Shown here: in pieces, positions 39,301 to 51,931 of the stretch
How the letters are laid out: every line of letters starts with the position of its first letter
Position numbering within the stretch: the stretch's first letter is position 1
Assembly (NCBI GenBank): GCA_964036275.1
Contig: OZ038433.1
Coordinates: 48,113,616-48,177,615 of the forward strand
Direction: 5' to 3'
DNA from: Litoditis marina
Taxonomy: Eukaryota > Nematoda > Chromadorea > Rhabditida > Rhabditidae
Length of the DNA: 64,000 bases
The notes under the pieces: generated by a model
Told to the model about the DNA's origin: nothing
The model's input: the letters and a program-made list of their open reading frames with translations, nothing else
Database searches by the model: none
Translations under genes and position numbers: made by a program

Positions 39301-42300
39301 TTATCTTCTCTTTCTATCCTTGATGATGAAGAAAAAGGTCATTCTTTCGAACTGACCCAACTTTCTTCTTGAACGCACCTGAATTATTCAATGATGAGAA
39401 GGTACTTACTTAGAATAGAATGTTCATTCGCGATTGAACACGTGTCTTTCCACATTGGTATATGGGGCACTACAAATTATGATTGTAGATTTTGGAGAAA
39501 GAATAAATTGTCGAATATTGTTTACTCTGTTACGCGCTCATTGTATAATACGAACTATTGTATAACTGAACAGCGTATCACAACTCCGATCCAATCACTT
39601 AGTTAGATCTACCATCCCTCTAAATGGAAACTGTGAAACACACGAACGCATTTATTTATCGCCAGTGAAAAATTACATACCAAAAGCTGGTTGAGACTTC
39701 TAAATGCCGTTTCATACTATTATTTATGACGTAAATTTAAAGAAATATTTCAATAGATATTCAATAAATTTTCCCATCTAGAAATGTTTGTCAGCAATTA
39801 GAACAGAAAAACACACACAAGTATGGTGTGATTTTGTTTGACCAACACGTGAAATTTCATGAAATTTTATCCGAAATGGGCCAAGTTCTCCAATATGGTC
39901 GAAAGAAAAGTCCAAAAAATGGATGCTAAAGGTGAGCATCCAACAGAGGCACCTCACGGTTGTATAAAACAAACTGCAAACCTGCTCCAGTGTTTCTGTT
40001 TCCGACAACGGGCGATGCGGGTAGTGCATGGAATACACGGTACATTTACTGCTCAATTTCACACTCTGGGCAGTCACGGTGAACTGGAAGCAATACTAAA
40101 TGTTTCGACTCAGAAGTTTTTCTCCTTGAAATATGAAATATAATATTCGCATTGCCCGCCAATTCACTCCAAATATAACTTTGCAAACTACTTAAACATG
40201 CACTCACATCCGAATTATGGTCATGGTTGGTAGTTTCAGCCGGTCTGTTTGAGTCGTGTCGCGATTTCTTCTTCGAATCGGACCCACATTGAACTATTGG
40301 TCCCTGCAAAAGATATAAACATCATCGACCCGGTTCACTTTTTTTGCTCCGGCACTATTCTATTCTACAAAAGGAAGCTCGTTTCTCCACTCAAATGCGC
40401 AAAACTTCTCGCCAATTTGGTTGATTTTTTTCCCATTTCTGTGGTTATTCGCACCAGTACAACATCACTCGTGTATGTCATGCGTATCGACTTTGTTGCC
40501 GTTTTGCGCCGCTTGAATCTATATGTTTTCTCTACCACTACCGCGGACGTTAAACGCCGTGTGGAAAGTAAAAGACATCGAAACCAAACAAAAACTAGTT
40601 GACATCACTTTATGTGATGGTGCAGAGTTGTGTAGGTTGAAACACGAATGTTTATTAGACCATGTGATATAAAGTATAGAAAAAGCAGTAAGACACCAAA
40701 AATGTCTTCAACTTACTTTCAGTCGTATCAGTTTCCCCTCTTGAGTCAGCTGGGAATATGTAATCTGCTTAGAGACTGGATCCACCGACTGTACTACTTG
40801 CAGTACCTCGGTTGAGTCATTTGAAGCCCCTACAATAAGTATGCTTCTCAATGAAACATTCCGGTACGATGAGCAATAGTCCAACATTTCAATCAACATA
40901 TTCAACATTCATGAGAATGGAAAATATGAAAATAACGCGATTAACTCTATATATAGCCGGTTTCTTCGTAAACTAAGGTTTTTAGGTTGTTTTGTATTAC
41001 TACGTCATCATAAACGCTCATGGATCATAATTATAAGAATGCCCAGGAAAGTACAAAAAAAGCAAAAACCCACGGATTGATCCCGCCTGTTGGGAATGCA
41101 ATCGTTTACGATTGAACTGCAGTGTGGTGTTGAAGGCCTTTCCCACGGGAACCAGTGTGGTTATCGGGGTGGAGATGGGAACCCCAGAAATGGCGGCTGC
41201 CGGCAGATTTGTGACAGTCGGCGTTTTCGGGACCTCCAAGTTGAAGGGCACGGCGAACGATGTGGTGAGATTGGGCAGCGAGCGGGAGAAGCATGGACTT
41301 TCTGTCCCGATAAACGAGTTGCCTGGCGTGCGATTACCGTCCTGTGAAACAAAAACATTTGTATGAGTTTGAAATGAAATTACAGCAACTTAAATAGAAA
41401 TCCATACTTCCAGAACATCTGTTTCAAATTGCAATGTAGTACTTGTCTACGGATGTAAAAATGGAAACGAATCCACATTTCAACTTTAAACAGTTCTACT
41501 ATTCATCTTTTTATAAAAGCACCCCCAAATTGAATAGAACTTACATCCGAGCCCGAGGACGACTTCGTGTTGTATGATTCCAGTTGCGGTGCCAGCTGTC
41601 TGTAGACAGTGTTCGAATCGTTAACTCCGTTCTTTTTGTCCTCTTTGATGTAACGATTCATGGTTCGGAGAGCTACTTCGCGCACTGTTGGCTCGGAATC
41701 CTGGAAGTCAGAACAAATCAATCGATAATCGAATCTAAACAACTCTTTCAACTGTTTTTGGTTACCGTTTTTGAGGTTACCGGGAAGCAGCCTGTAATTA
41801 CAAACTAGCTACAGAGACCAAATTTTGCAATAATAGGTAACGTGGCTTTCATTTCTGGTTAGCATCGAGTTATTACTCGACTAAACAAGAAATAGAGAAT
41901 GGGAAGCACTATACTGAGCACATTGTTCTTGCACTTTTTTCAATTTTCAACTTCGCCAAAAATAACCTACCCCAAAAGGGAATATTATCCGTTTTCCCCC
42001 GATTTGGAATGTGGCCGGGTTCGGGGCCTTCCGGGGTGGCGACTGTTGCGATGACGTCATCTGCTGCTGACATCTGTTCGACGGTGAGGCCTGAAACGAT
42101 AACGGTTATAGCGATATATTCAATTATGGGAAAACGGCTCGCTCACTCACGTGAGACAACTTCATTGAACCCTATTTAAGCGATTACGCGACAACTCGTC
42201 CCCGCGCGTCGCGTGTGCGACAACTCGTCCCTCAACATGTGACAACTCGTCCCCAATGTTTTATCCCAAAACAGGCTGAAAACTGTGTTTCGAAGTGAAA

Positions 42301-45300
42301 TTATTTGTTGTAAAGTTTCATGCTTATTATAGAATACAAATTAACTATGAATATATTCAAAAAATTGGTCCATTCATCATATATTCGAGAGAAAACAAGC
42401 CATTTACGATAAATTTGATAGTTATAGAAAAGTATGGCCTATCTTTGTTATTTGCCATTGTTTTCTATTTCTGAAGTTACATACAGTCTCTCCTATGAAA
42501 TATAACTTAGTCACCTCCTTTATTTGTAAGTTTTAAGCCAATATTAGCAGTTTTTAGGCCGGGGACGAGTTGTCGCTGCGGCGGGGACGAGTTGTCGCAC
42601 GCAACGCGGGGACGAGTTGTCCGTAAACGATTTAAGCACCCTATTCATGAAAAAGTGGGGGCCCAACGACTGTGAGATTTGTCTTCTGCTGTGCGCCCCT
42701 TAGACAGCTACTTGAAATGGAGAAATAATAATATACTCAAGTATAACTGGTCATCACAAACATACAAAAGTCGTAAAATATTTTTTCAAACCTGTAAACT
42801 AGAATCTACAAATCACAGGTGCGAAAGAGAGAACAACTGTTGAATAATATGACAAGCGTAGCACTTAGAGTTGAAGTAACGACAAAAAACTGCAAACCTT
42901 TGTCCGCAACACCAGAAAATTTACAATTGACTACGTTGAGTTAACATCTGTGATTTGTAGATTCTAGTTTACAGGTTTGAAAAAATATTTTACGACTTTT
43001 GTATGTTTGTGATGACCAGTTATACTTGAGTATATTATTATTTTTCGGTTTTTGTAGCAGTAGCTGCTCCATTTCAAGTAGCTGTCTAAGGGGCGCACAG
43101 CAGAAGACAAATCTCACAGTCGTTGGGCCCCCACTTTTTCATGAATTTTTCTCTTTTTGTATACATGCCGTAGGTATGTAGTTTGATCTGTACGGTGCAG
43201 ATAAAATTGTTTTCTTAATGAACCACTTGTCAAGAATTACCATCATTCGAAAAAATATGACGTCAACATTGCAGTTCTAAAAACTTACTTCGTCTGCCCT
43301 TCCGAATCCCAGAATACGTCATATTTAGACAAAAGTTTCATCGTTAATATACCATTTTTGAGATATTTTTAGCATTTGAAAATATATTTCACGTCAACTT
43401 TTTTAAAAGTTGACGTCATCTGGCCTTCTGAATTCCAGAATACGTCATATTTAGACAAAGTTTCATCGTTAACATACCATTTTTAAGATATTTTCACCAT
43501 TTGAAAATATATTTCACGTCAATTTTTTTAAAAGTTGACGTCATCTGGCCTTCTGAATTCCAGAATACGTCATATTTAGACAAAGTTTCATCGTTAATAT
43601 ACCATTTTTAAGATATTTTCACCATTTGAAAATATATCTGATGTCAACTTTGCACTTTTCAAAAATGACGTCATCTGGTCTCCAGAATCCTGAAGGACGT
43701 CAGAAATACAATACTTCATATTCAAACAAGTTGCACGTTGGCATCATATTTCGATTTTCAAGCAAATCGGTAATTGTTTCTCTACGTTACAGTACAGTTT
43801 GAGTTATCGACCGGACAGAGAGAGAGTGAGAGAGCGTGCTGAATGGAGAGACGCAGACACTTTTCGAAAAATGTCTATAAATTTGATTAAAACAATTTTT
43901 TTTGCAAATTTTTTTGGTCCGCCAGGGTTTGAGTAGGTATCACATGTCTTCCACAATTTTCAACAAAATCGATTCAGTAGAAACTCTTAAACTGGGAATT
44001 TTCCTTTATCATGATTACACACTCCGAAAACGTCTATAACTTTGACAAAAACAATTTTTTCCTAATTTTTTTTGGTCCGCCAGGGTTTGAGTAGGTATCA
44101 CATGTCTTCCACAATTTTCAACGAAATCGATTCAGTAGAAACCCTTAAACTGGGAATTTTCCCTTGTTTCGATAAAATTTGGGGCACACTTTGCAAATAT
44201 GCTGTAGAAACTTCCCCAGTTTGTAAAAGTTCTGTTTTGCAAATTTGAGCCTTTTTATGGGAAAACTAAAAAACGGAGGCGCGCATTAGCCGGACCAAAG
44301 ACAAATCTCGCACAGCGCTTCGCGCTGCGCGCGATTTGTTCGAAAGTCGAAACCCGCACTTAACAACTTAATTTGAATATCACTGAAAGGTCTGAGAAAT
44401 CATCTACCAAAGTGTCGTTTTGGGAGGTAGTTTCCCACGCTACGCTTGAACAGCTGGTGATGGTACTGGTCGCAGTGTACAACCTATACACAGCGCCACC
44501 CTATCCATGCTCTCAATAAACTACAGAATACAACAAATGTACAGAATACAATACAAAACTAGGAACGCACATCTCGTACGGCTAGAACAGGCTGCGACAG
44601 CCGCATTTATGACCGCCCCTCGGCGTTTAATGATGGCAAAATAGAACTATCGCTTTCGCGACACGGAGTTTCAAACCGGCAGGTTTGACAACATTAATTT
44701 GAATACTGATAGGTCTGAGAGATCACCTACCGAAGTGGGAGCAGGTGCTGAACATTGCGGCTCTCCAAACTTCTTCGGCGACCCTCTTTTCACGGGAGAG
44801 ACTGAGCGAACTCTGCCACAGCTCAGAGGGCTGGGCGAGTGATCAGTATTCACCTGTAAGTAAGAAAGTCGCCCTTCGCTTGGAGTTTAGTGAAAAATTG
44901 AGTGCTCTTAGAACGAAAACAGAAATACGAAATGACGGAAAATCTACAAGAATACATCATCTCGCCATACCTTATCACATCGTAGAATAGACATTGCCTC
45001 CCCATTGACTTCAAGCGTCACCTCACACAATTCCACTTCGAACTGAAAGTGAACAAAGTTCAGAAAAAAACATGACCACAATATACATGGGGAAATAAGG
45101 CAATTCTGAACGAACCTTTGTGACTTATTTCTTATTATCGACAATAAGTTCCAAAACAACAAATATGTTATGTACATGTCCACTTGACACTCCCACGAAT
45201 AAATGAAAATGAACCACTTCTCAGAATCCCTGTGAAAAACGAGCAAACAAACCTTATCCTTGATGAAATCGTCAGACCTGTGCAACGACTGTCCCAGTTT

Positions 45301-48300
45301 CCGATACACATGCTCCCTCAAATGTTCGACTGAAAAATTGCGGTGAAGTTGAATCTTACCCGATAGTCACAAATAGGGTTGTTAAACTCGAACTCAAAAC
45401 TCGTCTCGAAAAAACTCGAAAATTTTCGAGTCGAGTCAAACTCGAAATTTCCCAAAACTCGAAAACTCGAAATTTTCCAAAACTCGAAAACTCGATTTTT
45501 CGCCCAACTCGAAATTTCCCAAAACTTGAAAACTCGAAAACTGGAAATTTTGAACCCCATTAACAACCCTAGTCACTAACCAGTAAGTTCATATTAAAGA
45601 AGGACGATTATGAGGTCCAATCGCAACGGTTCAGCCCTTTGCCCTTTAAACTGCAAAACATTTTCCAATTGCAGTTTGAATGACCGTTGACACGAGATTG
45701 GTTCACATAATCGTCCTTCTTTAACGGATACATTCATATCGGCTTACACACACTGAGTGTTGAAATCTTGGACTGTATCTCATGAGAATCGAAATAATAA
45801 TACAATGAGATTTCATTCTCCAACTAACATACCAACTAACATGTCCCATTTTCCTCAATTCTAGCAAGTTGCGAGCTTTTATCCGTGTGTACAATGAATC
45901 GAACCTTTGGTAGAGAAGACCCACGTAGTGAGTGAATATAGTATTGAAATTGATTCCAGGTGAAAGAAGTCAATAAACTAACCCGAGGAATTGGGGTCCG
46001 CTCCCAGATAAATTCTGCGTAACAATCGTCTGGAAACCAGACTTTTCGTGCTGTTATCTCGAATTAAGAGCAACGGATTTCCCCACTTCGATTCATAGAC
46101 TGGCGGGTCCATTTCCATCTTTTCTACCTAAAAAGTATACCTATTATTATTATTATCATTATTATATAACATGTTGACTCCTTTGAAATAACACGGGAAA
46201 CAGATAAATAATTTGACTGTCAGATGCCAGTTCCACAAAGATTATTGTTTTTTCTAGTTGTAATGTTTTTTGTATTTCAGAAAAATATTTTCACGTTTGT
46301 AACGAATGTGCAGAAGCCGATCAGACTGAATGTTAGAGTACTGAATGTTAGAATCGACTGACCTTTATACTACTATCTTGCTCAGACTTTTTCTTTTCAT
46401 CCCGAAATCTAGCCGCCGAACCAGAATAACCAGCGGGCTGGAACACAATTAGTTGTAGGCATTGGGATCACACTACAAACACAATCCAACAAGCCTTATT
46501 CGCAATCCACCTGCTCCTAGCCCCTAGCGTAACATTCAGGTTAAGCCTCATTTACACGCTTGAAATTATGTCTACGATCGTGATTAAACAGTCTAATAAC
46601 GTGAGAAAGTAGTGACAGTATGTTAGGAACACCAAGTTTCTTACCGCAGATTCACCACCCGGCGTACAACTCATATCTGCACAGTCTGCTTCTGGCTTCG
46701 TGTCACGGCGACGCTGAAAAAAAAACAATCCATAAAATGCGTGCAAGCACATAGCTGTACCTGTATATAGTCTCGGTCACACATAAACATATGCAGTTAC
46801 CAGATATAGTTCCAAGTGTTATGGAGATAGAGGCATATTGGTAGTTGAATTTATCTATTAAATACATCGTCTCATGTTTGTATTGAACTATTTTCCAAAG
46901 AGTATGTTTATACATCAGCTGACTTTTGTGGTTTTAACATCTTGAATACCTGATTATTAGCAATGAATCAATTTTCATTAAGAACCGACACGTTTCACAG
47001 ACTAAGACAACCCCATTAATACAAATTTGCTCAGCCTGGGAAGCTCATGTTCAGAAATAACCACTGTTTTTGAAATGCCAGCTTGTGTTAGAGTATGATA
47101 AACGGACCATTTCCTGCCGTCTCTGTCTATAGCCGGGCGGAATGATAAACTTCGTTCTCGGCACCCGTTTCGACGGCAAATCGTCATCCGAACTCGACGA
47201 GTACTGCGGAAAATTCCATTTGGGATCCGCGTCCTCAAACAAGATGTATTTGTTAAAACATTCCGTAAACAACAAATAATATTTGCATAAACATCATCTA
47301 ACTGTTTACAAATAAAGGTTTCAGAGATGTAGGTGGTAGTTCTAAGACAGGCCTTTTTCGAGCGAAAAATTAGTTCATCTTGAGAATGGGAGGCCGTGAG
47401 TCCCCTACATCTCTGTCATCATATACTGTACTCATTAGGCCACAAAAATGACAACAAACCACCCACTCACCGTTCAGTGGGGCCCAAAAACTATTGCGGA
47501 ATTGGCAGGATTTTCAATCCTAATCCCAAAGTCAGTCCATAAGCAATGAAAATATTACGTCTTAAAGAAGGACGATTATGTGCTCCAATCCCAACGCTTC
47601 AGTCCTTTAAACTGCAATACATTTTTCAATTGCAGTTTAAAGGACTGATGCGCCGGGATCGGAGTACATAATTGTTCTACTTTAACGTCTTTTTCACCAC
47701 ATTCAAACTTTTCAATCATCCGACAGCCTTACCTCGGTGAGATACTTGTGGACGCTTATCTTTCGCTCTCTTTTCGTCAAATACGGGTCATTCACGAAAC
47801 CTCGCACGGTCTGAAAGTAGTTATAAGTCTGACCGGAACCAACAATGAAAAACTGGAGAGATTGAGCAACGCATTGTACCACAAAAATTCACACAAAGCG
47901 CTAACCATATAAACGTTTGCACTTTCCACTGCTATCTAAGAATCTAAGCCTCGTTTCATTCGTTTCACACGTGCTGAACTATTATTGATAAGAGGTTACT
48001 TTTAATCAAATTTCAACTTTTACACTTCACCAACCATGAGCTTTATTTTCGTATGATACAGTCTTTACGACTACGTAACCCACCTTCTGTGCTGCTCGCA
48101 ACTTGGTTCTGTAGTTGCGGGGTAGACCAAACGGGGGAGAAGGCGCCTTCGGGTTCGGCCACTCGTGCCCCTCGTTGCACTGCAAATGACCCGCAATATG
48201 AGGAGAACACAACAAAGTTTCCGAAAGTGTGCACGTTTTCAAGAAATTGTTTGCATAAAAATCATGCGATGTGGCAATGAGTGTTGCGCCCGTCTGTAGA

Positions 48301-51232
48301 ATAGAATAACTCGAAATGCAGTATCATATGGCAAATTTCGTCAGATTAGCCAAATTTGATGGCTCGGAAGGAAAGAAATCGCGTTTCCCAGACTTCCCTG
48401 GCCATTCAGAACTAATGTTGACAAATAAACAGCGAAGTTTACCCCAAAACCTACCTTGAAATATTTGTATACCATATTTTCCAGTGGTCGCTTGGTATTC
48501 CGGTACTGGTGTTCGGGTTTGATCTGAAATAAAATAACTTCAGGTGAATGAACGCACATAGCTGATTCATTCTGTGATACGTCAACAAGAATGCAAACAT
48601 GTTATAGTGTGTTTTCTTCCCGAAACAAACAAATGTTTTCCAGAACTTGATTAATTTATGCCTTCTTCGAACTTCAATTTACAATGCCGTTGCCGTGTTT
48701 GTTACTCTCCCAATCATTTTATATAACCAGTAGATGAGCCGATAAACTGACTATAGACTTATATCCGGGCACAATATTGCATTTCCTGACACTGTTTCCC
48801 CATCGGTAGTCGGGATAGTGTCCGACATCAGAGGGTAGAGAGGGCGGCGGATCCCCCTTTAGCCTCGCCTTCAACCGCTGATACAGCACATTCTCTTCCT
48901 CGTCTTCGTTCAACGAAACTGAAAGGGTGATTATGTTATTTTTTGCGTTTCTAAATGAAAATTTTTGCTAATTCTATCAAATAAGATTTCATACAAATTC
49001 TTATATGTGATGTCGGAATGTTGACAGACACAAGTAAACTGTGACTATTCTACATAAAAAATCTATTTTTCGAGAAAGTACATGGAACCTGAACACCTCA
49101 TTGTTTCGCGATTTTTTTTACGAAGAAGGAACTTTTTTTCGGGGTTTTCTGGTCATTTCGATAGTGTATGAACAGTTATAACCTATTGTAACGATTTTCG
49201 AGAGACAACATTACGACTCATTTACATCTTGATACAAACAGGCTTTCTAGTTCCAATGAAGGGACAGAAAATAAAACCACGAAAACGAGAAGGAAACTGA
49301 CGTCTAGATGCGGGTGGCTGCCTCCATGAGGTTTTTTTCGCCTCCAACTTCCTTCTCTTATAGTGCTCCTTCTCTTCTTCGTTACAGTCATACATATCGA
49401 GATAGTCGTCATCGCTGCCTGAAAATATAGGAAAAGATCATTCAGTTTACGCTTAATAATTATGAAAATTATGATGTAACCGCGTCTTGGTGGCCATCAA
49501 TAAGATCTGACTGTTGTTCAAAAATGGCCACGTTTTCCGATTGCACATGGCAAATGTTGTGAATATAGGCAAGGTCATTAGTGATGCTGTAACCACAGAA
49601 TACTTACCACAAAAACCAATATTCTCAATGTCGAGAGAGAAACTAACCACTTGAGTAATTGAGATCCAGGTCCATGTAGTTGACCTTTTCCTTATCGTAA
49701 CCGAACTGCAAGAATAAAAATAAGACGAAGCTCCGTTTGCTAACAACAAACTAGACTATAAATGGAAACAGATGAAATGATACTATGATACTCTTTTTTT
49801 AGTCCCTGACAATATCGCTTGAACCTTTAAAGGATGAATTGGAAATTCACGATTTATGGAAATTTTCGGAGCGATTTCAAACAGTAAATAATCATAGGAT
49901 CACGGAGCGATCAAATTACAACAAAAACATCAAATTACGCCAACGCAGCCCGAGACAACCCGTCATATCTTGAACAACCCCTACATGTTGTTCAGAAATA
50001 GATCCACATACAAATAAGTTATGACTTCCACAGTAGAAGTTCTACAGATTATTGTAGCTAAGTTGTCCCATTACAAATTCGTGGAAATTTTTCATTCTGC
50101 ATGAAATCAAAGAAGAGGTCACTTCTCAGGATGGGGAAAGATGAGCTTGTTCTTTGAGTAACCTGTGTTGGAGTACGAATAGATCATACCTGATCGATAA
50201 GCGAATCCCAAATCGGATCTGGTTGCGGTGAGGTGTCCAACTTCTCATTACACCTAGGACAGTGTCTGTTTCCTTTATGCCATCGAGGCACGACACACGA
50301 CTTACAAAATCTATGCTCTTCAGAACAGCCCTGAAATTAGAAGTGTTCTATGTAAGTTTGTAAACAGGTTAAAATTCGTGAGTTTACATAAAAATGAACC
50401 AATATTGCATTGGCAAAAAGGAAGTTCATTATCTGAATATTTCCGGCTATGCGAACTTCACTGCAGGGTGATGAGGAACTCTTTTCGAAAAATTGATAAG
50501 TCAATAAGAGTAACACGTGTAAAACTGACTCTTTAGGGGCGGCCATATTATAAAAACCATAACCTCTATCCAAAAACGCCCAAAAAAAACTCTAAAATGT
50601 TTGAATGCCCGCACGCACAAGCGAGGTCTCTTATTCCTATTTTGAGAACAAGCATCTAATTTAGATATGCACTCAACATGATTCTACGCAGTAAATTATT
50701 ACTTACCACAGCGTACGCTGTATTGCAAACTCTCTGACACAGAATGCAGAGAAAATCGACGAGCAACACATTGACGTCAAGGCCTTCTAAATCGATGTTG
50801 CAATCGAGATTCGGCCTCGTCGATCTTATCGGTGTTGGTGATACTCGGTCAGAATCATGATCCGAGTGGGACGAATGAGCGTCGAGAACGGGCGGAGTGA
50901 GAGGAAATCCATCGCTCTGGAAGAAACACAATGAGTATATGTGTCCTCTACCAAGAAAGGGGACAAAGATGATGGAGCATATCACCCCCTCGTATGATGC
51001 ACAAAAATCTCTAATCTAGCGGCCAATCCTTCTAGTTTTTCCTGTTGCTATCCCTACGACTGCGCTTGTGAAAATCCAAGCTATCAGGTAACTCGCGTAA
51101 GTCCTTTAGCTAGCATATACCAGCTTTTCTGAACCATGGATGGACGCTTCTTTGTGTGACATTTATTGTAGAACTCACGTCATCTTCCTCCTCGCTAATT
51201 ACCAAGGGCGGAGATAGGCTTGTTTCTACCAT
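39301..51232 (-). CDS. RING1/Polycomb-type RING-finger protein (SPAT-3-like), 23 exons
   Basis: Minus-strand exons: 51179-51232, 50707-50916, 50190-50330, 49648-49705, 49302-49418, 48752-48918, 48455-48523, 48084-48179, 47733-47810, 47108-47203, 46645-46713, 46363-46437, 45983-46127, 45253-45329, 44971-45042, 44731-44853, 41971-42090, 41545-41700, 41074-41341, 40717-40829, 40208-40303, 39982-40083 and 39301-39378, giving ~859 aa with every phase consistent. A complete C3HC4 RING is visible (Cys75, Cys78, Cys90, His94, Cys97, Cys100, Cys112, Cys115), followed by PDPIWDSLIDQ, like the RING1/RNF2 post-RING segment PDPNFDALI. Residues ~437-508 (VEHLREHVYRKL, FEVELCEVTLEVNGEAM) resemble a RAWUL ubiquitin-like fold. 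RING plus RAWUL suggests a PRC1 H2A ubiquitin ligase; C. elegans spat-3 is the likely orthologue (inference). The C-terminal ~350 aa are low-complexity, Ser/Pro-rich. Exon 10 could start earlier at 47233. The model might be two genes across the 2.6-kb intron. Confidence 0.66.
39395..39480 (+). repeat. Dispersed repeat shared with 58375-58445
   Basis: Both places carry AGAATAGA, then ATTCGCGATT, AACACGTG and a CACAT...TGGCACT-like block in the same order. Confidence 0.6.
42180..42630. mobile_element. Inverted-repeat element with reiterated GACAACTCGTCCCC
   Basis: Three copies of GACAACTCGTCCC at 42189-42254 face three inverted copies at 42560-42621. Flanks (TTTAAGCGATTACG and CGTAAACGATTTAAG) are partly inverted too. 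No ORF. It lies in the large intron of the RING gene. Confidence 0.75.
42643..43146. mobile_element. Long hairpin element, ~180-bp arms
   Basis: The arm at 42643-42818 is the near-perfect reverse complement of 42948-43146 (the right arm has a ~25-bp insertion); the loop is ~130 bp. Arm ends read TTCATGAAAAAGTGGGGGCC and its complement. It is young by arm identity and in the same RING-gene intron. Confidence 0.85.
43250..43695. repeat. ~125-bp tandem repeat, three to four units
   Basis: AGAATACGTCATATTTAGAC recurs at 43311, 43437 and 43562. Each unit also carries TTTCATCGTTAAYATACC and AAAATATATTTCACGTC. Units 2 and 3 are nearly identical; the outer ones are diverged. Confidence 0.88.
43870..44165. 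repeat. ~150-bp tandem duplication
   Basis: The block containing TTTGGTCCGCCAGGGTTTGA, GTAGGTATCACATGTCTTCC and AAACTGGGAATTTTCC occurs twice with very few differences (from about 43910 and about 44075). Confidence 0.85.
44367..44415 (-). repeat. Diverged copy of the exon 16 donor of the RING gene
   Basis: AATTTGAATATC...AGGTCTGAGAAATCATCTAC resembles 44691-44731 (AGGTCTGAGAGATCACCTAC), which spans the donor of exon 44731-44853. The copies are ~325 bp apart. Confidence 0.65.
45365..45565. repeat. AACTCGAAA simple-repeat block
   Basis: About 15 iterations of AACTCGAAA-type motifs, the same motif as at 21300-21420. It begins ~35 bp upstream of the acceptor of the exon at 45253-45329. Confidence 0.8.
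45594..45724. mobile_element. Foldback MITE, family B copy 2
   Basis: Arms TTAAAGAAGGACGATTATG and CATAATCGTCCTTCTTTAA are perfect inverted repeats; the centre carries AAACTGCAAAACAT / AATTGCAGTTT. Confidence 0.88.
47562..47685. mobile_element. Foldback MITE, family B copy 3
   Basis: Left arm TTAAAGAAGGACGATTATGT; right arm ACATAATTGTTCTACTTTAA; same central stem as the other copies. Confidence 0.85.
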
Positions 51233-51931
51233 GGCTCAAGCAGAAATCCAACCCGGAGAATGTTCCAACAGAAGAACTGGAAATTGTGGTTGAAAACATT
51301 GGAATATCATTGGGAACTACTCATTTATTGAACATACCAAAATCTAAAGTTTGATCAAACTTGGCAAAGAAAGGCCGAATTGACTATACCTGACAGTGAA
51401 AAGGATGGAGGAACATTTGTACTCTACTACCGAAGTGAGCTAACATTTCGAAAATACATGAAAAAAACAGTAAAAACTTGAAATTTAAAAAAAATGATGT
51501 GTCAGGTCAATTGAAAATGTTGCGCACTTGAGTAGAAAGCGCGCTCCCCTGAGAGATAAGCGCACGCGAACGCGTACGCTTCGCACTTGCCGAAAACGTT
51601 ATCATAGCGTGCTTTCAAAATGATGCACATTGCGAATTTTTAAGTTAGAAAAATGCTGACAAATTAAATTGGAGTGATATTTTACTCTTTTCTGGTTTCC
51701 CATTGTCATTGTACATTTGAAAAACGATCTCATGCTGTTCAATTATCGAAAGTTCACTCCTCCTACCTTCTCTACTGAGAGCGTCAATATAGAAAGTTAC
51801 ATCCAATTTTCGAAAGGGATCAACTTACTTCGTTACACTCTCTTCGCTTTCTTGTGGGGTGAATGATCTGATTAGTTTCTGTTCTTAATGTGAGCTGACC
51901 TCCATCACTACACTCAATTTCCAGAAGGAAT
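51233..51931. other. Divergent promoter region of the RING gene and PLAA
   Basis: About 0.7 kb. Acceptor-like TTTCCAG occurs on the minus strand ending at 51277 (RING gene) and on the plus strand ending at 51924 (PLAA). A GC-rich segment with CGCGTACGC-type motifs lies at 51530-51600. Confidence 0.45.

Noticed and set aside
41090..41366. Plus-strand and alternate-frame ORFs of 60-85 codons
   Set aside because: Antisense and other-frame shadows of the GC-rich RING-gene exon 41074-41341.
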